Positions 32,992 through 41,686 of a DNA stretch of 56,301 nucleotides are shown here, one piece after another. The stretch spans positions 1-56,301 of the forward strand of contig JAFRWY010000107.1 in assembly GCA_017437905.1 (NCBI GenBank), in the 5' to 3' direction. Position 1 is the stretch's first letter. Every line of letters starts with the position of its first letter. The DNA is from Eubacterium sp. (GTDB lineage: Bacteria; Bacillota; Clostridia; Lachnospirales; Lachnospiraceae). The notes beneath the pieces were generated by a model. That model was not told the origin of the DNA. It did no database searches and saw only the letters and a list, made by a program, of their open reading frames with translations. The position numbers and the translations under genes are program-made.

Positions 32992-33536
32992 TGATGAAAG
33001 CACTGATCATGAATTGCAGTCCGGTCAGAACAGGAGCCACTGCGGAAATCGTAAATATCATTGCGAAGGAGATCTCTGCAAGATATGATACAAGGTGTAT
33101 CTGTATCGATGACTATGAATTTGCATTCTGCAAAGGATGTCGTTCCTGTCATGCTACCGCTGAGTGCGTTTTGCAGGGGGATGACACTTTAAAGATCATG
33201 AATGAGTATGATGCGGCTGATATCATAATATCGGTAGCACCATCCTACTGGGCGGATATACCGGGTCAGTTCAAGGCGTTCATCGACAGATGCACACCCT
33301 GGTGCGATACCCATGAACCCCATGCGTCCATAAAGGAAGGGAAGAAGGGTTATGCCGTAGCGCTGCGAACCGGTCCGGGAATGCATGAATGCGAGAGGAT
33401 CATTCAGAGCATCGAGCATTTCTATGGGCATCTTCATATCGAGGCCTCCGGGCATCTGGGCCTTACATCCATCGAATATAAAGAAAATGTTGCCGCGAGA
33501 AAGCAGGAGATCGTTGATTTCTGCAAGGGGATCTGA
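32991..33536 (+). CDS. Flavodoxin-family NAD(P)H-dependent oxidoreductase
   Basis: A 181-residue flavodoxin-like protein. The FMN phosphate loop is NCSPVRTGATAEI (residues 9-21). CKGCRSC follows at about residues 48-54, a cysteine set seen in iron-sulfur flavoprotein relatives. APSYWADIPGQFKAFIDR is the family's conserved FMN-side loop. It reduces quinones, azo dyes or nitroaromatics with NAD(P)H. Start overlaps the yjdF stop (TAATG), so both lie under the yjdF riboswitch and may detoxify the same aromatic compounds. Confidence 0.88.
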   Translation: MMKALIMNCSPVRTGATAEIVNIIAKEISARYDTRCICIDDYEFAFCKGCRSCHATAECVLQGDDTLKIMNEYDAADIIISVAPSYWADIPGQFKAFIDRCTPWCDTHEPHASIKEGKKGYAVALRTGPGMHECERIIQSIEHFYGHLHIEASGHLGLTSIEYKENVAARKQEIVDFCKGI

Positions 33537-33651
33537 GTATTCGCCAGGAAGCCCCGGATTAGGGGCCCGGATGGAATGATATACCATGGATGAAGGATGC
33601 ATGGAAGCGCAGGCAATCTCATGATCCTTCGGGACAGGATGGAGACGGAAT

Positions 33652-34761
33652 ATGGAACTTGGTTTACGGCGTGGAATGGTTGCGGTGGAACCCCATGATC
33701 CACAGTGGGAAGTGATCGCGGAACAAACCATTGAAGAATTGAAAGAACTTCTGCAGGGAGTTGCAATTGATATACAGCATATCGGAAGCACGGCCATCCG
33801 GGGCATTGCGGCCAAGCCAATCATCGATATTGTGGTGGGTGTTTTGGAATTTGAAAAGATCCTCAGGAAGAATCCGGAACTGGAAAAGCACGGATTTATC
33901 TTCCGCGGGCAGGATCTTCCGAACCAGTATCTGTATGTGTGCGGGGATGCGGATTCCAGAACCCATCATATCCATGTGGTGCTCCAGAACTCCATTTACT
34001 GGAATAATTACGTGAATATGCGGGATTACCTGAACTGCCATGAGGAGGATGCAAGGGCTTATTCCGAATTGAAGGAGCGTCTGGCCGGGGAATATCCGGA
34101 AGACCGAAATACATACACGGAAAAGAAGAGTGCACTGATCGATGAGATCCTGCAGAAGGCAAGTGAGTGGAGGAGAGGGTTAAACGCTTCGCTGCTCCCG
34201 TCAACACTGAACACAAGGGCTCTTCCCACAGGAGATTATCGCTATATCAGGAGCGATGTTCCGGGAAGTCTTACCGATGAGGAAGTGAAATGGCTGCTTC
34301 AGAACGGTATCACCACAGTTGTTGACTTACGGTCAGAGAGCGAACACAAAAGAAAGCCCTGCAGACTGGAACAGGAAGAAGGGTTTACCTGCTTTCATCT
34401 GCCGGTAACCGGAGACGGAGCTGTGCCGGATTCTCCCGATGCAGTTCCGGCAAGCTATGTGGAAATGATCGATGAACAGATGGAGAAGATCATCCGAACC
34501 ATCATGGGTGCCGACAGTAACGTGCTTTATTTCTGCAATGCGGGGAAAGACAGGACCGGGGTGGTGTCGGCCATCATCCTGTATCGTCTGGGATTCGATG
34601 ACCGGACCATCATCGATGATTATATGAAAACAAGAGAGAACCTGATGGATATTCTGAGCGCCTATGTAAAGGAACATCCGGAAGTGGATCATTTCACGGT
34701 TGTTCCGAAGGAAGAGAATATAGCAGCGGTTCTCGACTATCTGAAGAAAGAATCGTCGTAA
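33652..34761 (+). CDS. GrpB/UPF0157 nucleotidyltransferase-fold domain fused to tyrosine phosphatase
   Basis: A 369-residue fusion. Residues 1-172 are a complete GrpB (UPF0157) domain: IQHIGSTAIRGIAAKPIIDI (41-60), HHIHVVL and NYVNMRDYLN. Residues 175-365 are a protein tyrosine/phosphoinositide phosphatase of the Y_phosphatase3 type, with TRALPTGDYRYIRSD, VVDLRSESE and the CX5R active site CNAGKDR (Cys295-Arg301). Both domains normally occur as separate proteins. The first is probably a nucleotidyltransferase-fold enzyme of unclear substrate, the second removes phosphate. The two may act on one nucleotidylated or phosphorylated target (inference). Confidence 0.88.
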   Translation: MELGLRRGMVAVEPHDPQWEVIAEQTIEELKELLQGVAIDIQHIGSTAIRGIAAKPIIDIVVGVLEFEKILRKNPELEKHGFIFRGQDLPNQYLYVCGDADSRTHHIHVVLQNSIYWNNYVNMRDYLNCHEEDARAYSELKERLAGEYPEDRNTYTEKKSALIDEILQKASEWRRGLNASLLPSTLNTRALPTGDYRYIRSDVPGSLTDEEVKWLLQNGITTVVDLRSESEHKRKPCRLEQEEGFTCFHLPVTGDGAVPDSPDAVPASYVEMIDEQMEKIIRTIMGADSNVLYFCNAGKDRTGVVSAIILYRLGFDDRTIIDDYMKTRENLMDILSAYVKEHPEVDHFTVVPKEENIAAVLDYLKKESS

Positions 34762-34836
34762 TCCTGTGTTGAATGATGTTGTACAAAGCGCGTCAGCGCG
34801 AAGTATGGAATAGGAGTCTAATATGATGAGTGATAA

Positions 34837-34980
34837 GCGTGCCCTGATGTGGCATATTATGAAAATGAAACAGGAGCAGATCAGAAAATATACCGGCTCG
34901 GTGAACGGTTTCATCAGGAATCGGTGCTGGTAACCGAGAATCAGATCGAGGGACGATTCTTTTATGGAAAAGGGAAATAG
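34837..34980 (+). pseudogene. C-terminal remnant of an unidentified gene
   Basis: One frame reads DVAYYENETGADQKIYRLG then ERFHQESVLVTENQIEGRFF to a stop at 34980, clearly protein-like. Upstream in the same frame are TGA and TAA, and no start codon is present. A second frame starting ATG at about 34825 with AGGAG upstream gives only 36 residues of less protein-like sequence. It is best read as the decayed end of a lost gene. The family was not recognised. Confidence 0.5.
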
Positions 34981-35000
34981 GATGTGTGAGGAGGAAACGG

Positions 35001-35780
35001 ATGAACTGGTTTGTTGAGGGCTTGCAGGGAAGCGGGAAAAGTACACTGGTAGGCAGACTGGCAGAAAAGTATCCGGATCACCGGGTGTTTCGTGAAGGCG
35101 ATTATTCTCCGGTGGAGCTTGCCTGGTGCGCATATGTGACCGGGCAGCAATATGAGGAGATTCTGGAGAAGTATCCGGAACTCCGGCAGGAGATAGAAGC
35201 AAAGAACTACAAAGAGGGCGACCGGAGAGTGATCTGCTATTCGAAGATACTCACGGATGTTCCGGGATTTCACAGGGATCTGGAACAGTATGAGATCTAC
35301 AACGGACGGATAGCAGATGATACGTTTCAGGAAATTGTTCTTCGGCGGTACAGAAACTGGAACGGGGATCGGATGATCTTTGAATGTGCTCTGTTCCAGA
35401 ATACAGTTGAGGACATGATCCTGTACAAAAATAAATCGGATGAGGAGCTCCTTTCCTTCTACAGGGAGCTTGGCAGGGTGCTGGCGGATAAGTCACTACA
35501 CATCCTGTATCTGAAGACGGAGGATGTGGCGGCAAACATCAGTGTGATCCGGAAAGAACGGTCGGATGATCAGGGAAATGAAATGTGGTTCCCGCTGATG
35601 CTCCGGTATTTTAATGAATCACCCTATGCGAAGGCACACGGAATCTCCGGAGAAGAGGAGATGTATGCACATTTCCGATACCGGCAGGAACTGGAGCTTC
35701 GGATCCTCCGGGAGATCTTCCCGGGACGGTATACGGTGCTGGAGTCGAAGAAATATGAAGACAGCACTTTAGCATTCTGA
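35001..35780 (+). CDS. P-loop NTPase/kinase-like protein
   Basis: A 259-residue protein with a Walker A motif at the N-terminus (FVEGLQGSGKSTLVGRLAEKYP, GSGKST about residues 8-13). MIFECALFQNTV at about residue 130 may supply Walker B, and HILYLKTEDVAANI resembles the lid region of small-molecule kinases. The overall pattern suggests a phosphotransferase related to deoxynucleoside or antibiotic kinases, but no family was named with certainty. ATG 35001 follows GAGGAGGAAACGG, and GTG 34986 was rejected. Confidence 0.72.
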   Translation: MNWFVEGLQGSGKSTLVGRLAEKYPDHRVFREGDYSPVELAWCAYVTGQQYEEILEKYPELRQEIEAKNYKEGDRRVICYSKILTDVPGFHRDLEQYEIYNGRIADDTFQEIVLRRYRNWNGDRMIFECALFQNTVEDMILYKNKSDEELLSFYRELGRVLADKSLHILYLKTEDVAANISVIRKERSDDQGNEMWFPLMLRYFNESPYAKAHGISGEEEMYAHFRYRQELELRILREIFPGRYTVLESKKYEDSTLAF

Positions 35781-35806
35781 GTCCGCATAGGATGTGCGAT
35801 ACAGAC

Positions 35807-35880
35807 GCTTGCCTCCTGGGCCGAAGAAGCATAATTTGCAGAGCGCTTGTCTCGTGGGCCGAAGAAGTTTAATTTGCAGA
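35807..35880 (+). repeat. Tandem 36-bp direct repeat
   Basis: Two 36-bp copies (35807-35842 and 35845-35880), each built as GCTTG-CTC-TGGGCCGAAGAAG-TAATTTGCAGA with five differences, lie between the P-loop gene and the TfoX-like gene. The function is unknown. They may be regulatory or a local duplication. Confidence 0.8.
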
Positions 35881-35930
35881 AACTCGTACGGTATACGGAA
35901 AAGATACTGATCATTTGGAGGAGATGAACC

Positions 35931-36245
35931 ATGGCATCAAGTAAAGAATATCTGGATTATGTACTGGAACAGCTGTCGGAGCTGGATGATATTACCTATA
36001 AAGCCATGATGGGGGAATACATCCTCTATTACAGGGGTAAGATCTTCGGCGGCGTCTATGACGACCGATTCCTTGTAAAGAATACAAAATCCGCCGCGAC
36101 GAAAATGCCGGAAGCAGAGCTGCAGCTGCCCTATGAAGGCGCAAAGGAAATGCTGTTGGTGGATGATATCGAGAATAAAGAATTCCTTTCGGAACTGGTG
36201 GAAGCCATGTACGAGGAGTTACCGGCTCCCGGAAAAAAGAAGTAA
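35931..36245 (+). CDS. TfoX/Sxy N-terminal domain protein
   Basis: A 104-residue protein spanning a TfoX N-terminal domain: SKEYLDYVLEQLSELDDITY then KAMMGEYILYYRGKIFGGVY and DDRFLVKNT. TfoX/Sxy regulates competence in gamma-proteobacteria through its two domains. Stand-alone N-domain proteins in Firmicutes have no known role and no competence genes are nearby. The start follows GGAGGAGATGAACC. Confidence 0.9.
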   Translation: MASSKEYLDYVLEQLSELDDITYKAMMGEYILYYRGKIFGGVYDDRFLVKNTKSAATKMPEAELQLPYEGAKEMLLVDDIENKEFLSELVEAMYEELPAPGKKK

Positions 36246-36278
36246 CCGAAAATATCTCTATTTGGAGGATGAAAATAT

Positions 36279-36719
36279 ATGAATATCCGTAAAATGACAA
36301 TCGATGATTATGACAAGGTGTACGCGCTCTGGATGTCCTGTAAAAATATGGGATTTAACAATGTGGATGACTCAAGGGAGGGAATCGATAAGTTCCTCAG
36401 GCGGAATCCCGGCTGCTCCTTTATTGCGGAAGAAGATGACAGGATCACGGGAATCGTCCTTGCGGGGCATGACGGACGCAGAGGTTACATCTATCATGCC
36501 GCGGTAGCGGAAGATATGAGAGGCGGCGGTATCGGGTCGAAGCTTGTTGCAAAAAGCCTGGAGGCACTGAAGAACGAAGGGATCGTGAAGGTCGCGCTGC
36601 TTGTATTTAACAGAAATGAAGTGGGAAATGCATTCTGGGAGAAGCAGGGATTTAAACTGAGAACAGATGTGGCATACAGGAATAAGGAACTGGCAGAGAT
36701 CATACGGATCGATACGTAA
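36279..36719 (+). CDS. GNAT family N-acetyltransferase, YpeA-like
   Basis: A 146-residue GNAT. It opens MNIRKMTIDDYDKVYALWMSC, motif A is AVAEDMRGGGIGSKLVAKSLEALK, and NEVGNAFWEKQGFKLRTDVAYRNK ends the domain. This is close in pattern to E. coli YpeA and its Gram-positive relatives. The start follows TTGGAGGATGAAA, 33 bases after the TfoX-like gene. Confidence 0.93.
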   Translation: MNIRKMTIDDYDKVYALWMSCKNMGFNNVDDSREGIDKFLRRNPGCSFIAEEDDRITGIVLAGHDGRRGYIYHAAVAEDMRGGGIGSKLVAKSLEALKNEGIVKVALLVFNRNEVGNAFWEKQGFKLRTDVAYRNKELAEIIRIDT

Positions 36720-36749
36720 GGAAATTGTTTTGGAACGGGGGATGAATCT

Positions 36750-37523
36750 ATGTTTGTAAGTGAATTTGCGAAAACAGAATACATCGAAAAGGATAATGTG
36801 GTTTTCCATGTGTGGAAGAAGGAAGCACATTTTGATGATTACAGGAATCCGGTGAATGCATCCCTTGAAATGCTGCGGGAGCATGAGAGAAGCCTCTTTA
36901 TCGTGGATGCGAGAAACGGTTTTGAGGATGTGAAGGAGGATGTGGATTGGGGATTCAGCTATTTCCTGCCCGAACTGAAAAAAACCGGTTGTACCATATG
37001 GGGATTCATCCTTCCGGAGGTATCCGAAATTGAAGGAGAGATCGATCTCTGGACAAAGGAGATCGAGAAGAATTTCCGTGTCATCCGGGCAACCTCCTAT
37101 GAGGAGATCCTGAAACAGGCACGGATCACGTATAAGGACATCCATGATTTTTCACCGGAGGATCTGCAGGCGCTGTTCCTCTCCGTGGAATGGTCCTCAG
37201 GACATTTTCCGGACAGGCTGGTCATCGCCATGAAGAATTATGAAACGGTGTATACCGCATGGGACGGAGACAAGCTGGTCGGCCTCATCTGTGCCATGGA
37301 TGACGGCAGCATGAACGCCTATGTGCATTATCTGCTGGTTCATCCGGATTATCATAAGATGAAGATCGGAAGAACCCTGGTGCAGATGGTGAAGGATCAC
37401 TACAAAGATTACTTACGTCTCGTGGTGATCGCCTACGATAAGGAGATTCATTTTTACGAGGACTGCGGATTTGAGAAGAGTACGGTGTCCACGCCGATGT
37501 TCATCACTTCATTGTGGACCTGA
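36750..37523 (+). CDS. STAS/SpoIIAA-like domain fused to GNAT acetyltransferase
   Basis: A 257-residue protein. The first 120 residues (HVWKKEAHFDDYRNPVNASLEM, LFIVDARNGFEDVKEDVDWG and EIDLWTKEIEKNFRVIRA) resemble stand-alone STAS/SpoIIAA-like proteins of Bacteroidetes and Firmicutes. From about residue 125 a GNAT domain follows, with VHYLLVHPDYHKMKIGRTLVQMVKDHYKD as motif A and FYEDCGFEKSTVSTPMFI at the end. STAS-type domains often sense small ligands, so it may control the acetyltransferase (inference). GGGGGATG lies close upstream of the start. Confidence 0.8.
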   Translation: MFVSEFAKTEYIEKDNVVFHVWKKEAHFDDYRNPVNASLEMLREHERSLFIVDARNGFEDVKEDVDWGFSYFLPELKKTGCTIWGFILPEVSEIEGEIDLWTKEIEKNFRVIRATSYEEILKQARITYKDIHDFSPEDLQALFLSVEWSSGHFPDRLVIAMKNYETVYTAWDGDKLVGLICAMDDGSMNAYVHYLLVHPDYHKMKIGRTLVQMVKDHYKDYLRLVVIAYDKEIHFYEDCGFEKSTVSTPMFITSLWT

Positions 37524-37620
37524 CCGGGTGAGTCGGTTTGATCAGGATCAATGAGAGATCAGCGGGAACAACTGCTGGTTCATGAAGTGCGGAAGCGTGA
37601 AGCTTGGGACAGGAGCATAT

Positions 37621-38067
37621 ATGAAGCTTGCGTATGAGATGAAATATACAAATCCGGTGACGGAGCATTCTGCGGTTACACTGGTGCCGTATTCCGCCGG
37701 ATATCAGGAAGCATACAGAAAGATGTACAACGCCTGTTACCATGAAATGCGGGAGGCACTGGATATCAAACCCTATGATTTCATACAGGACGATTCCTTC
37801 TTCGATGAAGGAATGGATGCGGTATATCTTCTCCTGGATGAGGAGCATCTCATCGGGAGCGTTGCTTTAAAGGGCGAGGAACTGGATGACCTGATCGTGG
37901 CACCGGAATACCAGGGGCAGGGATACGGAAAGCAGATACTGCTTTGGGCATTGGAGCAGATGCACGGGGAGCAGATCCTGCTGCATGTGGCGGAGTGGAA
38001 TGAGCGGGCGGTCCGTCTGTATAAGAAATGCGGATTTGAGATCACGGAAACTATCAATATCGGATGA
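37621..38067 (+). CDS. GNAT family N-acetyltransferase
   Basis: A 148-residue GNAT with motif A LDDLIVAPEYQGQGYGKQILLWALEQM (about residues 96-122) and LHVAEWNERAVRLYKKCGFEITETINIG. ATG 37621 was chosen for the GGAG six bases upstream. An in-frame ATG at 37582 lacks a site. It ends the long accessory run of acetyltransferases, 41 bases before the ProC-like gene. Confidence 0.9.
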   Translation: MKLAYEMKYTNPVTEHSAVTLVPYSAGYQEAYRKMYNACYHEMREALDIKPYDFIQDDSFFDEGMDAVYLLLDEEHLIGSVALKGEELDDLIVAPEYQGQGYGKQILLWALEQMHGEQILLHVAEWNERAVRLYKKCGFEITETINIG

Positions 38068-38108
38068 CAGTTCAGGTCCGGGTATCCTGATCAGTGGAGG
38101 AGTAAGTC

Positions 38109-38966
38109 ATGAATGTGGGAATTATCGGATATGGCAGTATGGGAAAGATGCTGGCGGATAAATTCGCAGTATCGGGAATCCGGGATCTGGAGCAGGTGTT
38201 TGTCACCAACCGGAGTAAGGAGAAGCTTGGAACTGCTCCTGCCGGTGTGACGGTATGCGGGGAGAATCGGGAGCTTGCTGCAAAGTCGGATGTGGTATTC
38301 GTCTGCGTGCGACCGGTGGATCTTCTGGCTATCATCAAAGAGATCACTCCGTCACTGAAGCAGGATACGCTGCTGGTATCCCTGAACGGAAACATTTCCT
38401 TTGAAATGATCGGACAGATCGCGGAGCGAAAGACCGCAAAAGTAATCCCCGGTCTGACTGCAGAAATTAACCGTTCCCAGTCACTTGTGTGTTATAATGA
38501 GAGTGTTACGGATGAGGATAAGACATGCCTGAAAAAACTTCTCGGCTGCATCGGAAATGTGATCGAACTTCCGGAGAAGGAGATGGGTATGGGATCCGAA
38601 CTGGTAAGTTGCATGCCGGGCTTTATCGCATCCATATTCGATGTGATCTGCAAGGCGGCAAAGAAGCATACGGAGATACCGGATGAGCAGATCGTGTGGA
38701 TGGTTCTCTCTACCTTAAGTGCCACCGGTGATCTGATGCTGCAGAAGGATATGACCTTCGAAGAGGTGGTGACCAGGGTCGCCACCAGGGGAGGGATCAC
38801 ACAGGAAGGAACCGCGGTGGTCTATGAGAAACTGCCGGAAGTGGCGGACGAACTGTTTGAGAAGACGCTGGCGAAGCGCCGCATGGTGGCGGAAGAAACG
38901 AAGAAGGCCCTTGGTTGCAACATGGAAGCAACAGACCCTTCCGTCATTCTTACGAAAGGAAAATAA
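38109..38966 (+). CDS. Pyrroline-5-carboxylate reductase family protein (ProC/ComER-like)
   Basis: A 285-residue protein with the N-terminal Rossmann motif VGIIGYGSMGKMLADKF, the central VIPGLTAEIN (equivalent of RxMPN in ProC) and the C-terminal dimerisation segment VATRGGITQEGTAVVYEKLP, a variant of the ProC signature. The MPN change suggests a ComER-like paralogue rather than housekeeping proline synthesis. NAD(P)H-dependent reduction is likely and the substrate unsure. GGAGGAG precedes the start. It lies 49 bases upstream of cstA. Confidence 0.85.
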   Translation: MNVGIIGYGSMGKMLADKFAVSGIRDLEQVFVTNRSKEKLGTAPAGVTVCGENRELAAKSDVVFVCVRPVDLLAIIKEITPSLKQDTLLVSLNGNISFEMIGQIAERKTAKVIPGLTAEINRSQSLVCYNESVTDEDKTCLKKLLGCIGNVIELPEKEMGMGSELVSCMPGFIASIFDVICKAAKKHTEIPDEQIVWMVLSTLSATGDLMLQKDMTFEEVVTRVATRGGITQEGTAVVYEKLPEVADELFEKTLAKRRMVAEETKKALGCNMEATDPSVILTKGK

Positions 38967-39015
38967 TACGAGACGACACGGCGACACAGTATGGATATGA
39001 GGATGGAGGCGGAAT

Positions 39016-40467
39016 ATGAGATCATTGTTTTTATCATTTGCGGTATTGATTTTAGGATATTTTGTTTATGGCAGGATCGTTGAGCGGGTGTTTCACCCGG
39101 ATGACCGGGAGACGCCCGCATTTACAAAACAGGACGGTGTGGACTTTATCCCGCTTCCTCCCTGGAAAGAATTCCTGGTACAGCTTCTGAATATCGCAGG
39201 TACCGGGCCGATCTTCGGCGCCCTGATGGGGGCCTGCTTCGGACCGGTGGTATTCCTTTGGATCATTCTCGGATCCGTTCTGGCCGGCGGTGTACATGAT
39301 TATATGTGCGGTATGATCTCGGAACGGCATGACGGAGCTTCCATCGCGGAGCTTAGCGGAATCTATCTGGGAAGCGGTGCCAAATGGGGGATGCGCGTTT
39401 TTTCCATCCTGCTGCTTGTGCTCACGGGAACGGTGTTTGTGACGTCTCCGGCAGCGCTTCTGGCCCGCCTCACTCCGGACTGGATGAATAGTACCTTCTG
39501 GATCGTTGTGATCCTGATCTATTATGTTCTGGCAACGCTTCTTCCCATTGATAAGATCATCGGAAAACTGTATCCGCTGTTTGGTATCATTCTGATCATG
39601 ATGGCGGGATGTATTCTCGGCGGGGTGATCTTCGGAGGCTACAACGTTCCGGAGATCACGCTTCAGGATCAGAATCCTTCCGGACTTCCGATCTGGCCCT
39701 TCATGTTTGTTACGGTTGCCTGCGGTGCCATTTCCGGATTTCACGCGACGCAGTCCCCGCTGGTGGCAAAATGCATCAAGTCGGAGAAACTGGGACGTAA
39801 GGTCTTCTACGGAGCCATGCTGACGGAATCCGTGATCGCGCTGGTATGGGCAGCGGGCGGTGTGGCATTTTACGGCGCTACGGGCGGACTTGCCAATGCT
39901 ATCACGGAACTGGGGCAGTCCGGCGTAGTTTATGAAATCTGCACGGGAATGCTGGGAACAGTCGGCGGAGCGCTTGCCATCGTGGGTGTGGTTGCATGTC
40001 CGATCACTTCGGGAGATACGGCATTTCGTTCAGCCAGACTGATCCTGGCGGAGATCACGGGGCTGAATCAGAAACAGATCCGCAACCGTCTGGTCCTTAC
40101 GATCCCGCTTCTGGTTGTGGGATCGGTGCTGACACAGCTGGACTTCAATATCCTCTGGCGGTATTTTGCATGGAGCAATCAGACCCTGGCCATGATCGCG
40201 CTTTGGGTTGCGACCATGTATCTGCTGAAGACACATCCGAAGAAGCTGAGGAGTCTGATCACGGCCATCCCCGCCACATTTATGGGAGCCGTCAGTCTGA
40301 CCTATATCCTTATGGCAGATGAGGGATTCCGGCTCAATTCCTCGATCGCATATCCCATCGGACTGATCTTTGCCGCTACGCTGTTTATCATTTACTGCGT
40401 GGTCATGAGAAAACTCTCGCAGAAAGATATGATGGAAAATATTGCGGAACCCGGGAAAACGAGATGA
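39016..40467 (+). CDS. cstA: Carbon starvation protein A family transporter
   Basis: A 483-residue membrane protein of the CstA family with about 13 helices. Family hallmarks include LNIAGTGPIFGALMGACFGP, GGVHDYMCGMISERHDGASIAEL, SGFHATQSPLVAKCI and CPITSGDTAFRSARLI. It is the shorter Gram-positive form (E. coli CstA is about 700). CstA proteins take up pyruvate or peptides under carbon limitation. The start follows GGAGGCGGAAT. The FAR-17a-like gene follows after nine bases and is probably co-transcribed. Confidence 0.94.
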   Translation: MRSLFLSFAVLILGYFVYGRIVERVFHPDDRETPAFTKQDGVDFIPLPPWKEFLVQLLNIAGTGPIFGALMGACFGPVVFLWIILGSVLAGGVHDYMCGMISERHDGASIAELSGIYLGSGAKWGMRVFSILLLVLTGTVFVTSPAALLARLTPDWMNSTFWIVVILIYYVLATLLPIDKIIGKLYPLFGIILIMMAGCILGGVIFGGYNVPEITLQDQNPSGLPIWPFMFVTVACGAISGFHATQSPLVAKCIKSEKLGRKVFYGAMLTESVIALVWAAGGVAFYGATGGLANAITELGQSGVVYEICTGMLGTVGGALAIVGVVACPITSGDTAFRSARLILAEITGLNQKQIRNRLVLTIPLLVVGSVLTQLDFNILWRYFAWSNQTLAMIALWVATMYLLKTHPKKLRSLITAIPATFMGAVSLTYILMADEGFRLNSSIAYPIGLIFAATLFIIYCVVMRKLSQKDMMENIAEPGKTR

Positions 40468-40476
40468 GAGGTTGAA

Positions 40477-41139
40477 ATGATATCAAAGAGGTATGTTATA
40501 CTCATCCTGTTAAATCTTCTGATCATAGCCTTTGTGGTGGTCGGAACGGTTGTTATGCTGACGCCGAGGCGAACGGAAGACGGAATGGTACTGGCTTCCA
40601 GAGGGTTGGGGAACCTTCGGTATTTCACGGTTCTCTCCAATGAATTCTGCGGGATCGTATCCGTGCTCTGGATCGTCACCGAGATCAGGGGAAAGCATTT
40701 CTCTGCCCTTTTGAAGTTAATGTCGGTAGCTTCCGTGGGTTTGACCTTTGCAATCGTCGCCTTCTTCCTTGCGCCGATGAATCCGCATCTTAATCTGTAT
40801 ATGGGAGGCAATTTCTGGTTTCATCTGGTGGTACCCGTTACCGCCATGATCGAATATCTGATCCTGGATACAGACCGGGTGCCGTTAAAAAAGACATTGA
40901 TCGCAGCGCTGCCATCGCTGGTGTACGGTCTCGGATATCTTGTGAATATCCTGATCAACGGGATCGGAAAGGGGCCGGATACCAACGACTGGTACGGCTT
41001 CCTCAGCTGGGGGTATGGCACCGGCTTTCTGATATTTGCATTTGTTGTACTGATGAACTGGGGGATTGCCTGTCTTATGCAGTTCCTGAATAAATGGGGT
41101 CAGCGGCTCGTGGCTTTGTTTGCCATCGCTCGGAAATGA
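40477..41139 (+). CDS. Six-helix membrane protein, Pr6Pr/FAR-17a-like
   Basis: A 220-residue protein with six likely membrane helices and the Pr6Pr family layout: LRYFTVLSNEFCGI after helix 1, FWFHLVVPVTAMIEYLIL around helix 4 and LSWGYGTGFLIFA before the last helix. Bacterial members are uncharacterised, while eukaryotic relatives (AIG1/ADTRP) hydrolyse fatty-acid esters using Thr and His, matching T in YFT and H in FWFHL. Activity here is inference. It sits nine bases after cstA with GAGAGGT upstream. Confidence 0.8.
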   Translation: MISKRYVILILLNLLIIAFVVVGTVVMLTPRRTEDGMVLASRGLGNLRYFTVLSNEFCGIVSVLWIVTEIRGKHFSALLKLMSVASVGLTFAIVAFFLAPMNPHLNLYMGGNFWFHLVVPVTAMIEYLILDTDRVPLKKTLIAALPSLVYGLGYLVNILINGIGKGPDTNDWYGFLSWGYGTGFLIFAFVVLMNWGIACLMQFLNKWGQRLVALFAIARK

Positions 41140-41198
41140 TCCTGCACGGATAACGGAGAAAAACGCTCCTGTCTCTTATTGGAAAGGAGAACTGACAC

Positions 41199-41564
41199 AT
41201 GAAAAAATGGTATGATGAGGAATATGAATTTACGGTTGAAGTGACCGGTTTCCTGCACGGAGATAGCACGGAGCGGTACTGCCGTAACGGGGAAGAGATC
41301 GGGGATACCTATAAATGTACCTACGGGTGTCCGGTCAATCAGGAGGGTTACGGGATCTGCTCCAAGACCATGATGATGCTCTATCCCCTGATGGAAGCCA
41401 TCCGAAGCGGCGGAGATCTGGAGAATCTGGGAGGAGACGGAAAGTATTCCAAGACCGTCGTCTGCCCGGACGGCTGCGTGATCTTTAAACTGACGGCAAA
41501 GCCGCTTGGAAATGAGGATTTCCATAAGGGCGGCTTCTGGAGTTATCCGGACGAGACGGTTTAA
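41199..41564 (+). CDS. TIGR04076 family protein, unknown function
   Basis: A 121-residue protein rich in cysteine: YKCTYGCPVNQEGYGICSKTMMMLYPLMEAIRSGG and VVCPDGCVIFKL. The pattern of C-x3-CP, C and CPDGxVxF matches the TIGR04076 family, common in anaerobes and of unknown role. The cysteines may bind a metal. The start follows GGAAAGGAG. The gene stands alone in the plus-strand run. Confidence 0.8.
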   Translation: MKKWYDEEYEFTVEVTGFLHGDSTERYCRNGEEIGDTYKCTYGCPVNQEGYGICSKTMMMLYPLMEAIRSGGDLENLGGDGKYSKTVVCPDGCVIFKLTAKPLGNEDFHKGGFWSYPDETV

Positions 41565-41686
41565 GATTTCAGGAATTGAACCGTATATCAGCTTTGAAGA
41601 ATTGAAATTCGGATATAAGTGTAAGAACAATTACTGTTTTAACATGGTTGTATAAAGTATTTTAAACCGGTGAAGGAGGGTATGAA

